From Leptasterias polaris (taxonomy: Eukaryota; Echinodermata; Asteroidea; Forcipulatida; Asteriidae): 64,000 nucleotides of DNA. Positions 47,314-58,097 of the stretch are shown one piece after another. Within the stretch, counting starts at the first letter, position 1, and every line of letters starts with the position of its first letter. Where the stretch lies: assembly GCA_037783415.1 (NCBI GenBank), contig JAZGTN010000052.1, forward strand, positions 1,178,001 to 1,242,000. Direction: 5' to 3'. The position numbers and the translations under genes are program-made. The notes beneath the pieces are model-generated. The model ran no database searches and had not been told where the DNA came from. It was given only the letters and a program-made list of their open reading frames with translations.

Positions 47314-48721
47314 AGGGCCTATGAAGTGGTGGTTTTTTGTGTTTTTGTTTTATTAAATCAGTTTATGTGAAAAGAAATTATTTTTCATAACTGTTTTGTG
47401 TCTGGAGTGAATTTTTTAATTTTAATTCAATAACCAAAAAATACCCCCGAAACTTCCGTATTTTGGACGCCACAAGAGGGCGCTGTTCGTGACGTACACA
47501 AAGGCAGCGGGTCCCAAATCGAGATAAGCCATGGTCTGGTGCCCAGGCGTCCACCGAACATGTCGGATTGGACGCACGCACACAAGTGTGTAACAGCCTG
47601 CAATCGTGAACCCTCCTTTGTTCAACTCTTTGTGATAGCAACCGTGGACCACAATGCTTTCCTTTGTGATAGCAACCGTGGACCTATTGTCCTCTTTTGT
47701 TATAGGTTCCCGGTTTGAATGTGGTTACCTACTCACACACACACACACCATACCGATGGACAATAACGCAACCATATTTTGGGGGTGGAATATAAATCTT
47801 CAGAAGTACGTGTTCAGTCAGTGGACTATTGATACATTCTATAAAATTACATGTATATATTAGAATATAATATCAGATATGATGTCGTCAACAATAATGC
47901 GAAAAATATATGTTTGTATAACATGAACGGGGAACTGGACTGCGGTGCTTGGGGGTATTGTGAATTGGGTGCACGGACGGGTACGAACTTTACAAACAGC
48001 CAAAATTATTTACCCTGAGTTTTTCCCGCTTCCAAAAAGCACCTCTAAATTGTTGGAACGGCATCTGGCAACAGCATGGCCTTATACTTCATGCCAAATT
48101 GGTTGTGAATGCCACGTTCAAAGCATTATACGTTATACGTTAGGGGTCAGATCAGAATACGCGGTGTGTGTGTGTGCACATACTGTGTGCACGAACACAG
48201 CGCATCATTATTTGAGCGCTTCTCATGCACAATGTTCCGTTATGAGTGGGCACTGCACAGAGCATGGGCTGCTCGCTCCGTCCAGACCATTTGGCTCTAG
48301 TCAGCTTCACATTCGCCGTCCATATCCGTCTGAATTTTGGGTCCGATGGAAATTTATGGACACTAACTACATCTTTAGTGGTGTTGCTACACCCAGCAGC
48401 AACACACCTTGATGGCATTTGTTAAAATTAACGTAAAAGACCCCAAAAGAGAGAGACAAACTTCTTCGAACTTGTTCCTTTTGTGCAGTGTTTGCATGGC
48501 CCCGCGCACGACGTATGACAAGTTGTTCTGGTGAGTGCCTTTGTTTACGTCACGGATTTTATGTTAATGAGGAGGTATGGGTGGGGCGGGCGGCCCCCCC
48601 TAAATTTCGAAATGATTTTTTTAATGGTTTAAAATGGCTTGTGAAAAAAAATCTAATATATGTTGTAATAGGCATACTTTATTGTTTACAGCATTAAAAA
48701 ATTCTATTTCATATAGGCCTT
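47314..48721 (-). mobile_element. TTAA-flanked DNA transposon remnant (Kolobok-like) with THAP
   Basis: Ends AGGGCCTATGAAG and, in reverse, AAGGCCTATATGAAA; TTAA target copies at 47310-47313 and 48722-48725. TTAA duplications plus a THAP domain are known in the Kolobok superfamily; assignment is inferred. A 22-bp direct repeat (TTTGTGATAGCAACCGTGGACC) lies at about 47628 and 47660. Confidence 0.65.
48262..48418 (-). pseudogene. THAP zinc-finger domain fragment
   Basis: Starts with an ATG and reads 'MPSRCVAAGCSNTTKD', 'VHKFPSDPKFRRIWTANVK' and 'AKWSGRSEQPMLC': the first two zinc Cys, the invariant Trp and the third Cys of a C2CH THAP domain, about 52 residues of the usual 80-90. Similarity is lost after 'MLC', so the zinc His and the C-terminal part are missing. 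THAP domains bind DNA and occur in transposases and host regulators; here it is most likely a transposase N-terminus. Confidence 0.75.
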
Positions 48722-48725
48722 TTAA

Positions 48726-49428
48726 GATGAAGTAACGGTGGGTTATTTTTAGGTTAAACAGTGGTAAAACTACAGTAACTACTTAGTTTTACGGCAGTTA
48801 ACACTGCCGAAATACTTCAATAAAAATATAGTAAAGATGAAGTAATAGTGGGTTATTTTGAGGTAAAAATATGCTGAAACTACAGTAACCGTAAAGTTTT
48901 ACTGCAGTTACAGTAAAACTACAATAAAACTATAGTAATTGTGTGGTAAGAATGGGTGATTTTGAGGTACAAAAATGCTAAAACTACAGTTAAACAGTTT
49001 AGTTTTACTGCAGTTAAGACTGCATTAAAACTACAATAAAACTACAGTAAATGTGTGGTAAGAATGGGTTATTTTGTGGTAAAATAGTACTAAAACTACA
49101 GTAACACTGCATTAAAACTACGATAAAACTACAGTAAATGTGTGGTAAGAATGGGTTATTTTGAAGTATAACTAAGTTAAAACTACAGTAATCGTAAAGT
49201 TTTACTGCTGTAATACTAAAATAATACTACAATAAAAATGTAGTAAAGATGAAGTAAGAATGGGTTATTTTGAGGTAAAAGTATGCTAAAACTATAGTTC
49301 CACTGAAGTAAACCTTTAGTAAGTACTGCAGTTAATTTAAAGTAAAAAATGGCTACAGTAATCTTGTAGTTTAACTGCAGTAAACTGCAGTAATAACATC
49401 GTAAATGGGAAGTAAACTATAGTAATAA
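48726..49428 (+). repeat. TACAGTA tandem repeat, ~85-115-bp period, about six copies
   Basis: The anchor GGGTTATTTTGAGGTA (with variants) recurs roughly every 85-115 bp, near 48738, 48850, 48953, 49066, 49152 and 49262, interspersed with AAACTACAGTAA and TTTTACTGCAGTTA, which are reverse-palindromic. It continues after the LINE insertion at 52447. Confidence 0.8.
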
Positions 49429-49439
49429 TGCAGTTTAAA

Positions 49440-52435
49440 TAATAATAATAATAAAACAGTATTTATATAGCGCAATATGAATAAACATTCCTCAAAGCGC
49501 TTAACAGCAAAATGAAAAACATTAAGAAAACAAAAACTTGGAGTATATTTCCCGATTTAAGCCCACTAACAAATTAATATAAAATTAGGCCAGACCAGCT
49601 GTTACCTAAATGAAACCATTAAAAATACTACAAACAACAGAAGGGTCTGAACAATTACTGTAAAACTAGTTATTAAAAAATACAAATTTATAAGCCAAAA
49701 AGATTAAAATGCTTAAATGCTGAAAATTACACAGAAACTATACACAGTCTAGGAAAAGGTTTTAATTACAGATAAAAAGATGGGTCTTCAGCAAATTCTT
49801 AAAAACATCCAATGACTTAGCACACCTTATAGACATTGGGAGCTCATTCCAAAGTTTGGGAGCAGCAGCTGAGAATGCTCTATCGCCATACGATGTTGAT
49901 GTTATGGCAGGTTTCAGGAGAAGTTTGCTACTAGATCTTAGTGACCGGATCGGCTTATGTCTAATCAATAATTCGGTAATATAGTCAGGTGCCAGCCCGT
50001 GAAGTGCTTTATAAGTAAGCAGCAAAATCTTAAACAAAATCCGCTTGCGAACTGGCAGCCAGTGTAATTGCTGAAGGACTGGTGTAATATGATGATACTT
50101 TTTCACACGTGTCACCATTCTGGCAGCAGCATTTTGGACTTGTTGCAACTTAGCAATCTCACGGTCTGGCAGATGAAACAACAAACTATTACAGTAGTCT
50201 AAACGTGAGGTAATGAATGCATGTGTAAGTTTTACAGCTGTTGACTGATCAAGATATTTACGAATTTGCCCAATCTTATGTAATGCAAGATTTGCAGTCC
50301 GACATACATTATTGATGTGTGTTGTCATGCCAGCATGTTTATCAAATGTTACTCCAAGGTTGCGTGCAGCAGACGATGTGTGAGTAACATCTGAGCCGAC
50401 CGCGATTGTGTCAATGGGGAATGACTGCCTCAAAAACGTTGATGTGAAGTGTAGTACCTCTGTCTTTCCTCCATTAAGTTTCAGCCTATTCGCGATCATC
50501 CATGATTTCACGCTGTTGATGCATTGTTCAAGTTTTGAGATTGCAGCAGTTTTCTTGGAGGGGTTGATGACCATGTAAAGTTGTGTGTCGTCGGCGTAGG
50601 ACATCAACTGGACACCATCAAATGACGCAACAACCTCCTCAAGAGGTGCGATGTACATTGTAAAGCACAGTGGTCCTAGTACGGAGCCCTGAGGAACACC
50701 ATTTGTCAGTGTTGACGGTTCAGACTGCGCACCGTCAATCACAACCGATTGAGTGCGGCCCGACAGATACGACTTGAACCATTGTAGTACCGTTCCAGTT
50801 ACACCATAATGGTTTGACAATCTTTGTAAGAAAATACCATGGTCTATTGTATCAAAAGCGGCTGTCAAGTCCAACAGAACAAGAAGAACTTCTCCATGAG
50901 TATCAACAGCTCTTAAAATGTCGTTAGAAACACGTACAAGTGCTGTCTCAGTGGAGTGGTGTTTGCGATAGGCAGACTGTCTCTCAGCATGCAAGTTGTG
51001 CGTGTCAAGATGACTAGTTAGCTGAGCAGCGACACAGCGCTCAGTGATCTTTGACAAGAAAGAGAGGTTTGACACTGGCCGGTAGTTATCGAGACTATCA
51101 GGGTCGAGTGATGGTTTTTTGATCAATGGCGTTAGTTGAGCTACTTTGAAACTATCAGGTACTTCCCCAGATGTAATGGAGGAGTTCACAATATCACAGA
51201 CAGCAGGTAGAAGCTCATCCACACACTGCTTAAGTAGCCAAGTCGGAATCGGGTCAAGGCCGGGGCAGGACTTTGAATTTGAGTCCATGATAATTTTGCG
51301 TATTGCGTCGGGCGACATCCTCTGAAAATCACACAGCTGCTGAGGATTCCTTTGTGCCTCTTGAGTAGAAACGATGGTGCCTGTAAAGTTATCCAGCTCA
51401 TTTTTCACAGCTTCTATCTTTTTGCAGAAAAACTCAGAGAATTCTCCTGCAAGCTGAATGGATGATTCATGCAACGGAAGGACTTTATTGGGTCTAACAG
51501 CAGAGAGTTTATCAATAAGGCGAAAGAGATTTTTCTGCCCACAACTGCTGATCTGTGCTCTATGATGGTCAATTTTGGACTTTTCGAGTGCTTTGGTGTA
51601 GTTCAGACATCCTTCTCGATACAGCTGCTTGTGTACTTCAAGGTCAGATGAAACCCACTTACGCTCTAACCGACGTTTCGCCTGCTAATGCTTTTGTTCA
51701 CGAAGAATGTTGTTGTACCAAGGTGCATGTGGTCTCAGAGTAATACATCTTGTCACATTAGGGGCATGTGTTTCAAGAAGTACTGATAATTCACAGTTGT
51801 ATTGCTCAACGCGTGTCTCTAGACTTGTAGCTGGTTGCAAACTCAGAGGGGAGGTAGCGATGTCAGATTTAAATCGAACAGTGTCTATTTGGCGCAGATT
51901 CCGAAAACTAGTCTTGTGCCTCACAGGGTTAGGTCGTAATAAATTAAGAGAGCACACCGTAGCTGAATGATCGGATGGAAGATCAGTTTGAGTGGTGACG
52001 TCAGATATCATATAATCGCTGTCCCTGGTGATTAAGAGGTCAAGTGTATGACCACTCCTATGAGTTGGCATACTCACGTGTTGTTTGAGACCTGTCATAG
52101 TCAGCATGTTCAACATGGTGTTTGCATCAGTGTCTGCACTATCATCCATATGGAAATTAAAATCACCAGCAAGCAATACACTCCCTGTAACATTACTGAC
52201 ACATTCCAACATAGTTGAGAAGTCTGTGAAAAACATGCGTGATGTCAGTTTGTTCTTTTTAGAGTATGGCGGACGATACACAACGAAAAGTCTTACAGAC
52301 GTAGACTTGGCTGTAATGGTGAGGTCAATGTGCTCAAATGATTCAAATATCAAGCTGGTATTTACCAACACAGAGAACCCCTTACGTACAATCACACAAA
52401 CACCCCCACCGATTGAATGAGTTCTAGGAACGTGG
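49440..52435 (-). mobile_element. CR1/L2-group-like LINE, 5'-truncated, 3.0 kb
   Basis: Flanked by an 11-bp target duplication TGCAGTTTAAA (49429-49439 and 52436-52446). Its 3' end (left on the + strand) has a TATTGCGCTATATAAATACTG segment followed by an ATT-repeat tail, typical of LINEs that end in short microsatellites instead of poly(A). Truncated within the endonuclease, as expected from incomplete target-primed reverse transcription. Inserted into the TACAGTA repeat. Confidence 0.9.
49762..52435 (-). pseudogene. LINE ORF2 (endonuclease-reverse transcriptase), one in-frame stop
   Basis: One continuous frame runs from the truncation at 52435 to the stop at 49762, broken by a single TAG at 51685-51687. 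Endonuclease blocks: 'SIGGGVCVIVRKGF', 'VYRPPY', 'LLAGDFNFHMDD', 'SDHSATV'. RT blocks: 'NYRPVSNLSFLSKITER', 'LLDLTAAFDTIDHGIFL' (motif A), 'NGVPQGSVLGPLCFTMYIAPL' (motif B) and 'MSYADDTQLYM' (catalytic ADD), with a C-terminal thumb/tail 'LQQLHWLPVRKRILFKI'. The N-terminal endonuclease with its first catalytic residues is missing. It seems otherwise well preserved, so insertion is fairly recent. Confidence 0.9.
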
Positions 52436-52446
52436 TGCAGTTTAAA

Positions 52447-52690
52447 GTTGAGTAAGGTGTGTTTAAACTAAGTAATACTGCAGGTTTACTACAGTATTAC
52501 TGTAGTAAACGGGACATTTTTGCCAAAACACCATACTTTGACTACAGTATAAACTATAGTTATATTAAAGTAAAACTACAGTCTTACTTTAGTTTTAAGA
52601 TAGTTTAACTGTGGTTGCACTATAGTAATACTACAATAAAACTGCAGTTTTTTGTAAAGTAAAACTATAGTGGATTTTTATAAGGGCGAT
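52447..52690 (+). repeat. TACAGTA repeat, right part
   Basis: Continuation of the repeat split by the LINE: many CTACAGTA, ACTATAGT and TTTACTACAGTATTACTGTAG segments. Ends at the orphan EGF half-exon. Confidence 0.65.
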
Positions 52691-52755
52691 GGCATCAACA
52701 GCTATTATGATGTGTAACTGTTTACCAGGTTGGACTGGTCCTCGTTGTCAAACCA
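52691..52755 (+). pseudogene. Orphan 3' half of an EGF-like exon
   Basis: TGT AAC TGT TTA CCA GGT TGG ends in TGTCAAACCA|GTAAGT, giving 'CNCLPGWTGPRCQT' with cysteines 4-6 of an EGF module and a phase-1 donor, as in the other EGF exons. Upstream 'DGINSY' matches the expected preceding residues but is offset by 4 extra bases (TATGATG before the TGT), and the first three cysteines are replaced by TACAGTA-repeat sequence. A disrupted exon of the same gene. Confidence 0.65.
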
Positions 52756-52965
52756 GTAAGTAATTTCTTATTCATTGGTCATTCATTGGTTTCCAGACCT
52801 TGAGAGATGATTTGAAAACTTTCTATTTTTTTCTGGTGAGAAACGGGATCATAATTTCGAGGCAGTATTGGCCCACTTGCACAACGCGCAACTCACTGAC
52901 ACGAGTCTATCCTGTCTGCCATTTTGGGAGTCAAGATGTACCAAATGGTGGAAATGGTAGAATCG
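52756..52965 (+). other. Intron-like spacer
   Basis: Follows the half-exon donor; nothing recognisable before the 48-bp minisatellite. Confidence 0.4.
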
Positions 52966-53303
52966 CAATGTGCAGAGATGGGTTCCTTGTTGTGCAAGGG
53001 GTCAGTACATTCGCAATGTGTGGAGATGTGTTCCTTGTTGTGCAAGGGGTCAGTACATTCGTAATGTGCGGAGATGTGTTCCTTGTTGTGCAAGGGGTCA
53101 GGACATTCGCAATGTGTGGAGATGTGTTCCTTGTTGTGCAAGGGGTCAGTACATTCGCAATGTGCGGAGATGTGTTCCTTGTTGTGCAATGGGTCAGTAC
53201 ATTCGCAATGTGTGGAGATGTGTTCCTTGTTGTGCAAGGGGTCAGTACATTCGCAATGTGCGGAGATGTGTTCCTTGTTGTGCAAGGGGTCAGTACATTC
53301 GTC
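52966..53303 (+). repeat. 48-bp minisatellite, seven copies
   Basis: Monomer contains GTTCCTTGTTGTGCAAGGGG and CAGTACATTCGCAATGTG. Monomers alternate TGTGGAGA and TGCGGAGA, hinting at a 96-bp higher-order period. Period divisible by three leaves several frames open on both strands (16-residue peptide repeats), but nothing suggests it is coding. Confidence 0.92.
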
Positions 53304-54445
53304 TTTCTGTGCCTCATTACCTTACAACAAACTTTTTAATTTGGGCACTGAAAAAAAGAAGAACTTTGTGTGACCGGCCAGACTTGTTTCTCTTCGCTGC
53401 CAGGCCCTTGTAAATACTAATTGATTGTATAATTCTCCTTGTATAATATAGCACGCGATGCACTTGCGATCGCGGCGCACCAGGCGATGTGTTTACATTT
53501 TTTCGGCGCCGCCAGCGTCTAACATTGTAGACACTAGCGCCCTCTTTAGTTTGTTTACGCTTGTAATTAATTTGCGTAATTTATTCAACTTGTGTATTCA
53601 GGGATGAGGCATTCCTAGAATACCCAAAATTGTACCTGGGAATAAGTAAGTGGAGGTAGCTGCAGTGACACTCACATATTTGGCACGATCGAGGCCACAC
53701 CTTTCCTGAGAAGTAGAAGGAATAATTTGTCGCCGGGCTGCGAAATCATAAGTTATTGAGCCCTTGGGTACAACCCCGACTTTGAGGCAAGGAGTGAGGT
53801 GGAGCAAGATCCCCGTAAGTACTTTAACTTTAAAATTATTATTGTCATACCAAGTTTTACTTGCACAACCCTTACACTTTTAAGACAGAAAATGCATGTT
53901 GTATATCTCAACGGGGTCGGCAAGATTTTAAATGGATTTAGTGCCGAACATTGATTATACTCCATCTATTAGGATATGTCTTTATGTACTAAGCGTACAA
54001 AAGTGTTTGAATAGATTTATATTTATTCATATCAGAAAAGATTGCATTTTAAGGCAACTTAAACTTAACTATCTCTTTCTTTTAAAATTTCAGAGAACCA
54101 TGGCTGTCGTTTTATTTTTTTCGTATAACATGATACTCACAAGCCTGTAAATACCCGGAATAAACTAACTTTATAAATCAAAAGAACTATCTCGTTGTCA
54201 TTCCCTGAGTAACCTTCCACCAACTCGGTTACATTTGTTTTGTTTAAAGTTGCATGGCCCTCGGAAATTGATTTTATGTACAATTTTTCTCTGAACAACT
54301 TTTAACAGATAGGGCTTTTTCAAAGCAAAAAACATACAAAACCTTTTGCATATGCCACTGCCAATGCATCAAAATACATGTCACATGCACACACACACCA
54401 ATACATGTGTACACTGCAGATTGAGGACATACTTTTCATACTATC
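53304..54445. other. Non-coding, unassigned
   Basis: No exon or complete element recognised. Confidence 0.5.
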
Positions 54446-54613
54446 CAATAGACCGATCCATTAAGCCCCGCCTCCTTACGAGTTGACCAATCACAGCCGC
54501 GAAATCCGATCACCATTAGTGCAAAGATCACCAAACGGCTCAAATGGTGATCAGATTTCGCGGTTGTGATTGGTCAAAGAGAAATGGGCGTGGCTTAATG
54601 GATCGGTGTATTG
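54446..54613. mobile_element. 168-bp fold-back (MITE-like) element
   Basis: CAATAGACCGATCCATTAAGCC and the inverse at the right end (one mismatch), with further arm matches GACCAATCACAGCCGCGAAATC / GATTTCGCGGTTGTGATTGGTC. Only a ~25-bp loop separates the inner arms. Confidence 0.75.
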
Positions 54614-55032
54614 AGGACATTGCCAAGAGTCGAATGGTACATATCGATGCGAGGACATAACACATGAACTCTTTTTCTTGCGGTTCACTCATGTGAATGT
54701 GTACACTGGCCTTCTAGAAAATGTTTTGGGGATGGTACATGTATTTTCTTCTTCTTTGGTTGAATGATGCTTATTGGGGGGGGGGGGGGGGGGTTAGTGT
54801 TTGGTGATGACGGTCACAGGCCAAGTTATCGGGCCCCCAAATGAGTTTTTGGGCGAGTTATTAATTTTGAAAGACAAGTTTAAAACGGGTTTGTTTACCT
54901 CCAGTAACATGCAACTCCTCCAAAGATTTGCCATGTTGCGAAACCAAGTTGCCTCTCTCAAAGCTCAGGAAACGTCTGGACAGTTTGGTTACCCTCTGGA
55001 CAGTCTGTGTCTGGCAACTGGTATGTACTCAC

Positions 55033-56884
55033 GATGGACCCGCAAATCATGACCCATGAAGTCTGCAAGTGTTTCAAGCTGATGTTCATTCAAGGCAAGA
55101 ATTTGTGAAACAGTCGCTACATGTTTACGAAGCTTTGTAGACCGCATGCTATCAGCATTCTCAAGGCCCGCCTCATTCGCATATGCTCGTAGACAGTCGC
55201 TTCCTCGTATATGACCTGTGCCTCCGTAACAACTTCGTGCGAACAAGAACATGTTGTCTTGTGCCACTCCAGCTGCATTTCTATTTGCGACCAGAGCCTT
55301 CAACCACAACATCACATCAGTACCAAGAAGCACCGGAACAGTTCTGCCCCTCTTACCAACTATTTCAATGACTTCGAACATTTTACAGAGGTGCCGTTCA
55401 AGATCAGTCATGACGCAATCCCCATTCACAATGGCTGCTCTACTGCGCTTGTGAAAATCTTCAAGTTTTATTTTAGATACTTCCCCCTGTCGTCTGCGGT
55501 TGAAGATAATGAGATGGCACAGTGTGACTTCATTCAAATTCTTCCAAGCTGTTGTAATTTGACGGCCCTTATTAGCAGAGTGTAGGGGCTGCACTTCCCT
55601 GTTGCCAGTTTCATGAAGGAACGAGGACATTTTTACTACGTCTCCATTTGTCGGGATAACTGTTCGCTTGTTCCGCTTTCCTTGATACAGTGTTCTGTGT
55701 GCGTGGGTTGACACAAGTTCTGGCCACTTAATTTCACATAACTGCCTAAACTGTTCGGCCTGTTCCGCTTTTCCCCTAAGATTATACTCTAAAGCACTTG
55801 CTTGCAGTATGAGTGCACATCTCTTGATGGAATGTCCAATCTTTAGTGCTAGAGATGGAACGTGATACATCTGTTTTCCTTCACTGAAGCCGGCTACATC
55901 ATGAACAGCCTTGACGATATCATTCAGATGGCGGGGATGCACGAATACTTCCAGTGATGCATTTGGTTGGTGGGTGTTTTGTCTGAGTTGTATAACAAGA
56001 CGACCAAGTTCTCGTAATTTGTTCCGAATGTAACCATGTTGTGTAACATCGTGGCCAAGCCTAAGGTATTCACGTTTGGCAATTTCGAGAATCAAAGAAT
56101 CATTCTTGACTACCAGACCAACATTGTCTTTCCTCATAGAACTAAGAACCTTGTTCAACTGGAAAGATACACCAGCAGGGGGAGGTTTTAACAAATCACT
56201 CTTGCTAGCTACTCGCCCCCTAACATGACCTATCCTACCGCTACCATCAGTCTGTGCAGGGAGCGCAGGATTAAGTGGGCACTTATGACGCCAAAGATCA
56301 AGACGCACGTAATAGCCATAACAATGTATGCATGGTCCATATGCGTGTGGAGATGCCTCATGATTTGGTCTAAATACTATAACAAGGACACCCTTTCCCT
56401 CTCTGAAGACTTGGCAATTGTGTCTGTGATTACCAATATTGCGGATGTATAACAGAAGTTTCTTGCGGGCACTAAGGTCTGTCTCCGATGCTATCTGTAC
56501 AACTTCCCTCTCATCCTTGTGACACGACTGAAGGTGACGGGGTAACTTGGCATGAGGTTCATCACAGTAAAAGCAAAAGTGTTTTTTGTCCCATTTCCTT
56601 TGTCCACCGACATTATTATCGGTCTGCATGACTGTTACGGCACAGTTCTCACTCGAATAATTTCTGTCAAATCCTTCAGCTTCATTGCTTTGGTGAAGTT
56701 CGGCAGTTTCTGAAATAGCTTGTGGGTCATCGTCATCGTCATCCCTGGAACTGGTGTTTGGGTTGACAGACCTTGAAGGATCCGACGGAAAAATAGCTTG
56801 TGGGTCATCGTCATCCCTGGAACTGGTGTTTGGGTTCACAAACCATGAAGGATCAGACTGAAAATCTGATGTTCGATGGGCCAG
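55033..56884 (-). CDS. Exon of a zinc-finger/tyrosine-recombinase-like protein
   Basis: A minus-strand open frame runs without a stop from a TTTTCCTTGCTAG acceptor (exon start 56884) to a GTGAGT donor (exon end 55033), 1852 nt. N-terminus: acidic, with a duplicated 'NPNTSSRDDDD...PQAI' segment. Two Cys/His zinc-finger-like motifs follow ('CFYCDEPH...HLQSCH' and 'CIHCYGYYVRLDLWRHKC'). The C-terminal third has tyrosine-recombinase-like blocks: 'FNRRRQGEVSKIKLEDF' (box-I Arg), 'KRGRTVPVLL', 'STKLRKHVAT' (second Arg) and 'FMGHDLRVH' just before the donor. The nucleophile Tyr would be in the next exon or the readthrough 'HREY'. Either a domesticated/host gene or a Crypton-like transposon; antisense to the EGF gene. 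Confidence 0.6.
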
Positions 56885-57355
56885 CTAGCAAGGAAAAGAT
56901 AAATGACATAATTAACACCACTGAGTTATGATTAGGATGATCACACCAATTAAATATATACGGTTTAGTGGATCAGCGTGCCCTTAAATTGCTAGGCAAT
57001 TTACACATTACCACTAAGCTAGTCATAACTGAAACCATCCTTTCAAACAGTATATCCCATGTGGGGGGGGGGGGGGGGGGGGGGGGGTGGCGCGCATTGG
57101 TTATTATGCCACTTTCACTATAAAGCGAGTCGTTTGCCGTAAACAGCGAGTTGTTTGGCACAATTTTACAATTAGAGAGGACATTTGTTTGCCTCAACAC
57201 GTAAACCTCAGAAAAACTTCTCAATTGTACATAGAATATTATATTTTGAAGAAACATAGCCTTTTCTGAATTTCCTTACGATGGAATGAATACATGACAT
57301 AATCTTTTACTCACCTGGTGCTCAATTAATAAGCAGCGTGTCAGGCCATCCTCAT

Positions 57356-57460
57356 TGTAACGCACACGGGGCCGTGTCATAGCGCCCTCCCATCATCGGC
57401 CGACTCCACTACGGAGTCGTGCTGGCGCCCTCTTGGTGAACGGTCTGGGCCAACGCTACA
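57356..57460 (-). repeat. LTR fragment of the pol-less LTR family
   Basis: Reverse complement of the first ~95 bp of the 3' LTR at 37763, ending exactly at its TGTAGCG start, plus TGTAAC at the left that matches the other LTR end, so it may be an internally deleted solo LTR. It directly abuts the first base of the EGF exon at 57461. No target duplication was found. Confidence 0.7.
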
Positions 57461-58097
57461 ATATCAATGAATGTGCAAGCCGACCGTGTCAGAATTCAGG
57501 AACATGTGATGATCAGATTAACCGCTTTCAGTGTACCTGTGTGCAGGGGCGGATACAGGGGGGGGGCGTGGGGGAGCACGCCCCCTTCTTTTGCTTGAAA
57601 AAAAAAATACAAATAAAACATCAAGGGGAAAAATGAGGGAGAGACACAGTTAATGGACATAGGCCCTACCTATTAGTTTTTTTTCCAAAAAGCTACAAAA
57701 AATCCGTACCTCGTACACTTTGTTTCATTTGTGGACCACTATTAATTCACTGACTGATGAGGAATTACACGTGAATCTGTGTGTGTGGACATCGTGTTTT
57801 TCTCACACACTGAACATAGCGCGAAACACCTGCACATGCCTGGCGCAGGGTCCGGGGGGCGTGAAGATCGTGAGTCGACCATGCCACCTGTGTGTGTGCA
57901 TTGTGCAAAGAAGTTTCTGGCTGGAGGTCAGCACGCGTGCGCGCTAAATACAATGTGACTTTTACAATACGAACTTCGGAAACTAGTATTAAGAAGAAAA
58001 CAAATGAAGACATAGCCCCATGAATAGGGCCAATCCACTTCGTATCCTTGGCATTCCTATTTTTGTGCCCGATTTATTTTTTAATCCGGGTTATTAA

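Noticed and set aside
48230..48265. 'AVPTH' after the truncated THAP domain as the THAP AVPTIF box
   Set aside because: It follows directly on the third Cys, far too early for that box; probably coincidence after a deletion.
52800..53413. Overlapping ORFs in the 48-bp repeat
   Set aside because: Same reason: 48-bp period keeps frames open on both strands.
53409..54233. Solo LTR beginning TGTAAATACT and ending GTTACA
   Set aside because: No matching second copy in the window and no target duplication.
54801..55052. 83-residue + strand ORF
   Set aside because: No recognisable domain; it overlaps the 3' end of the better supported minus-strand exon.
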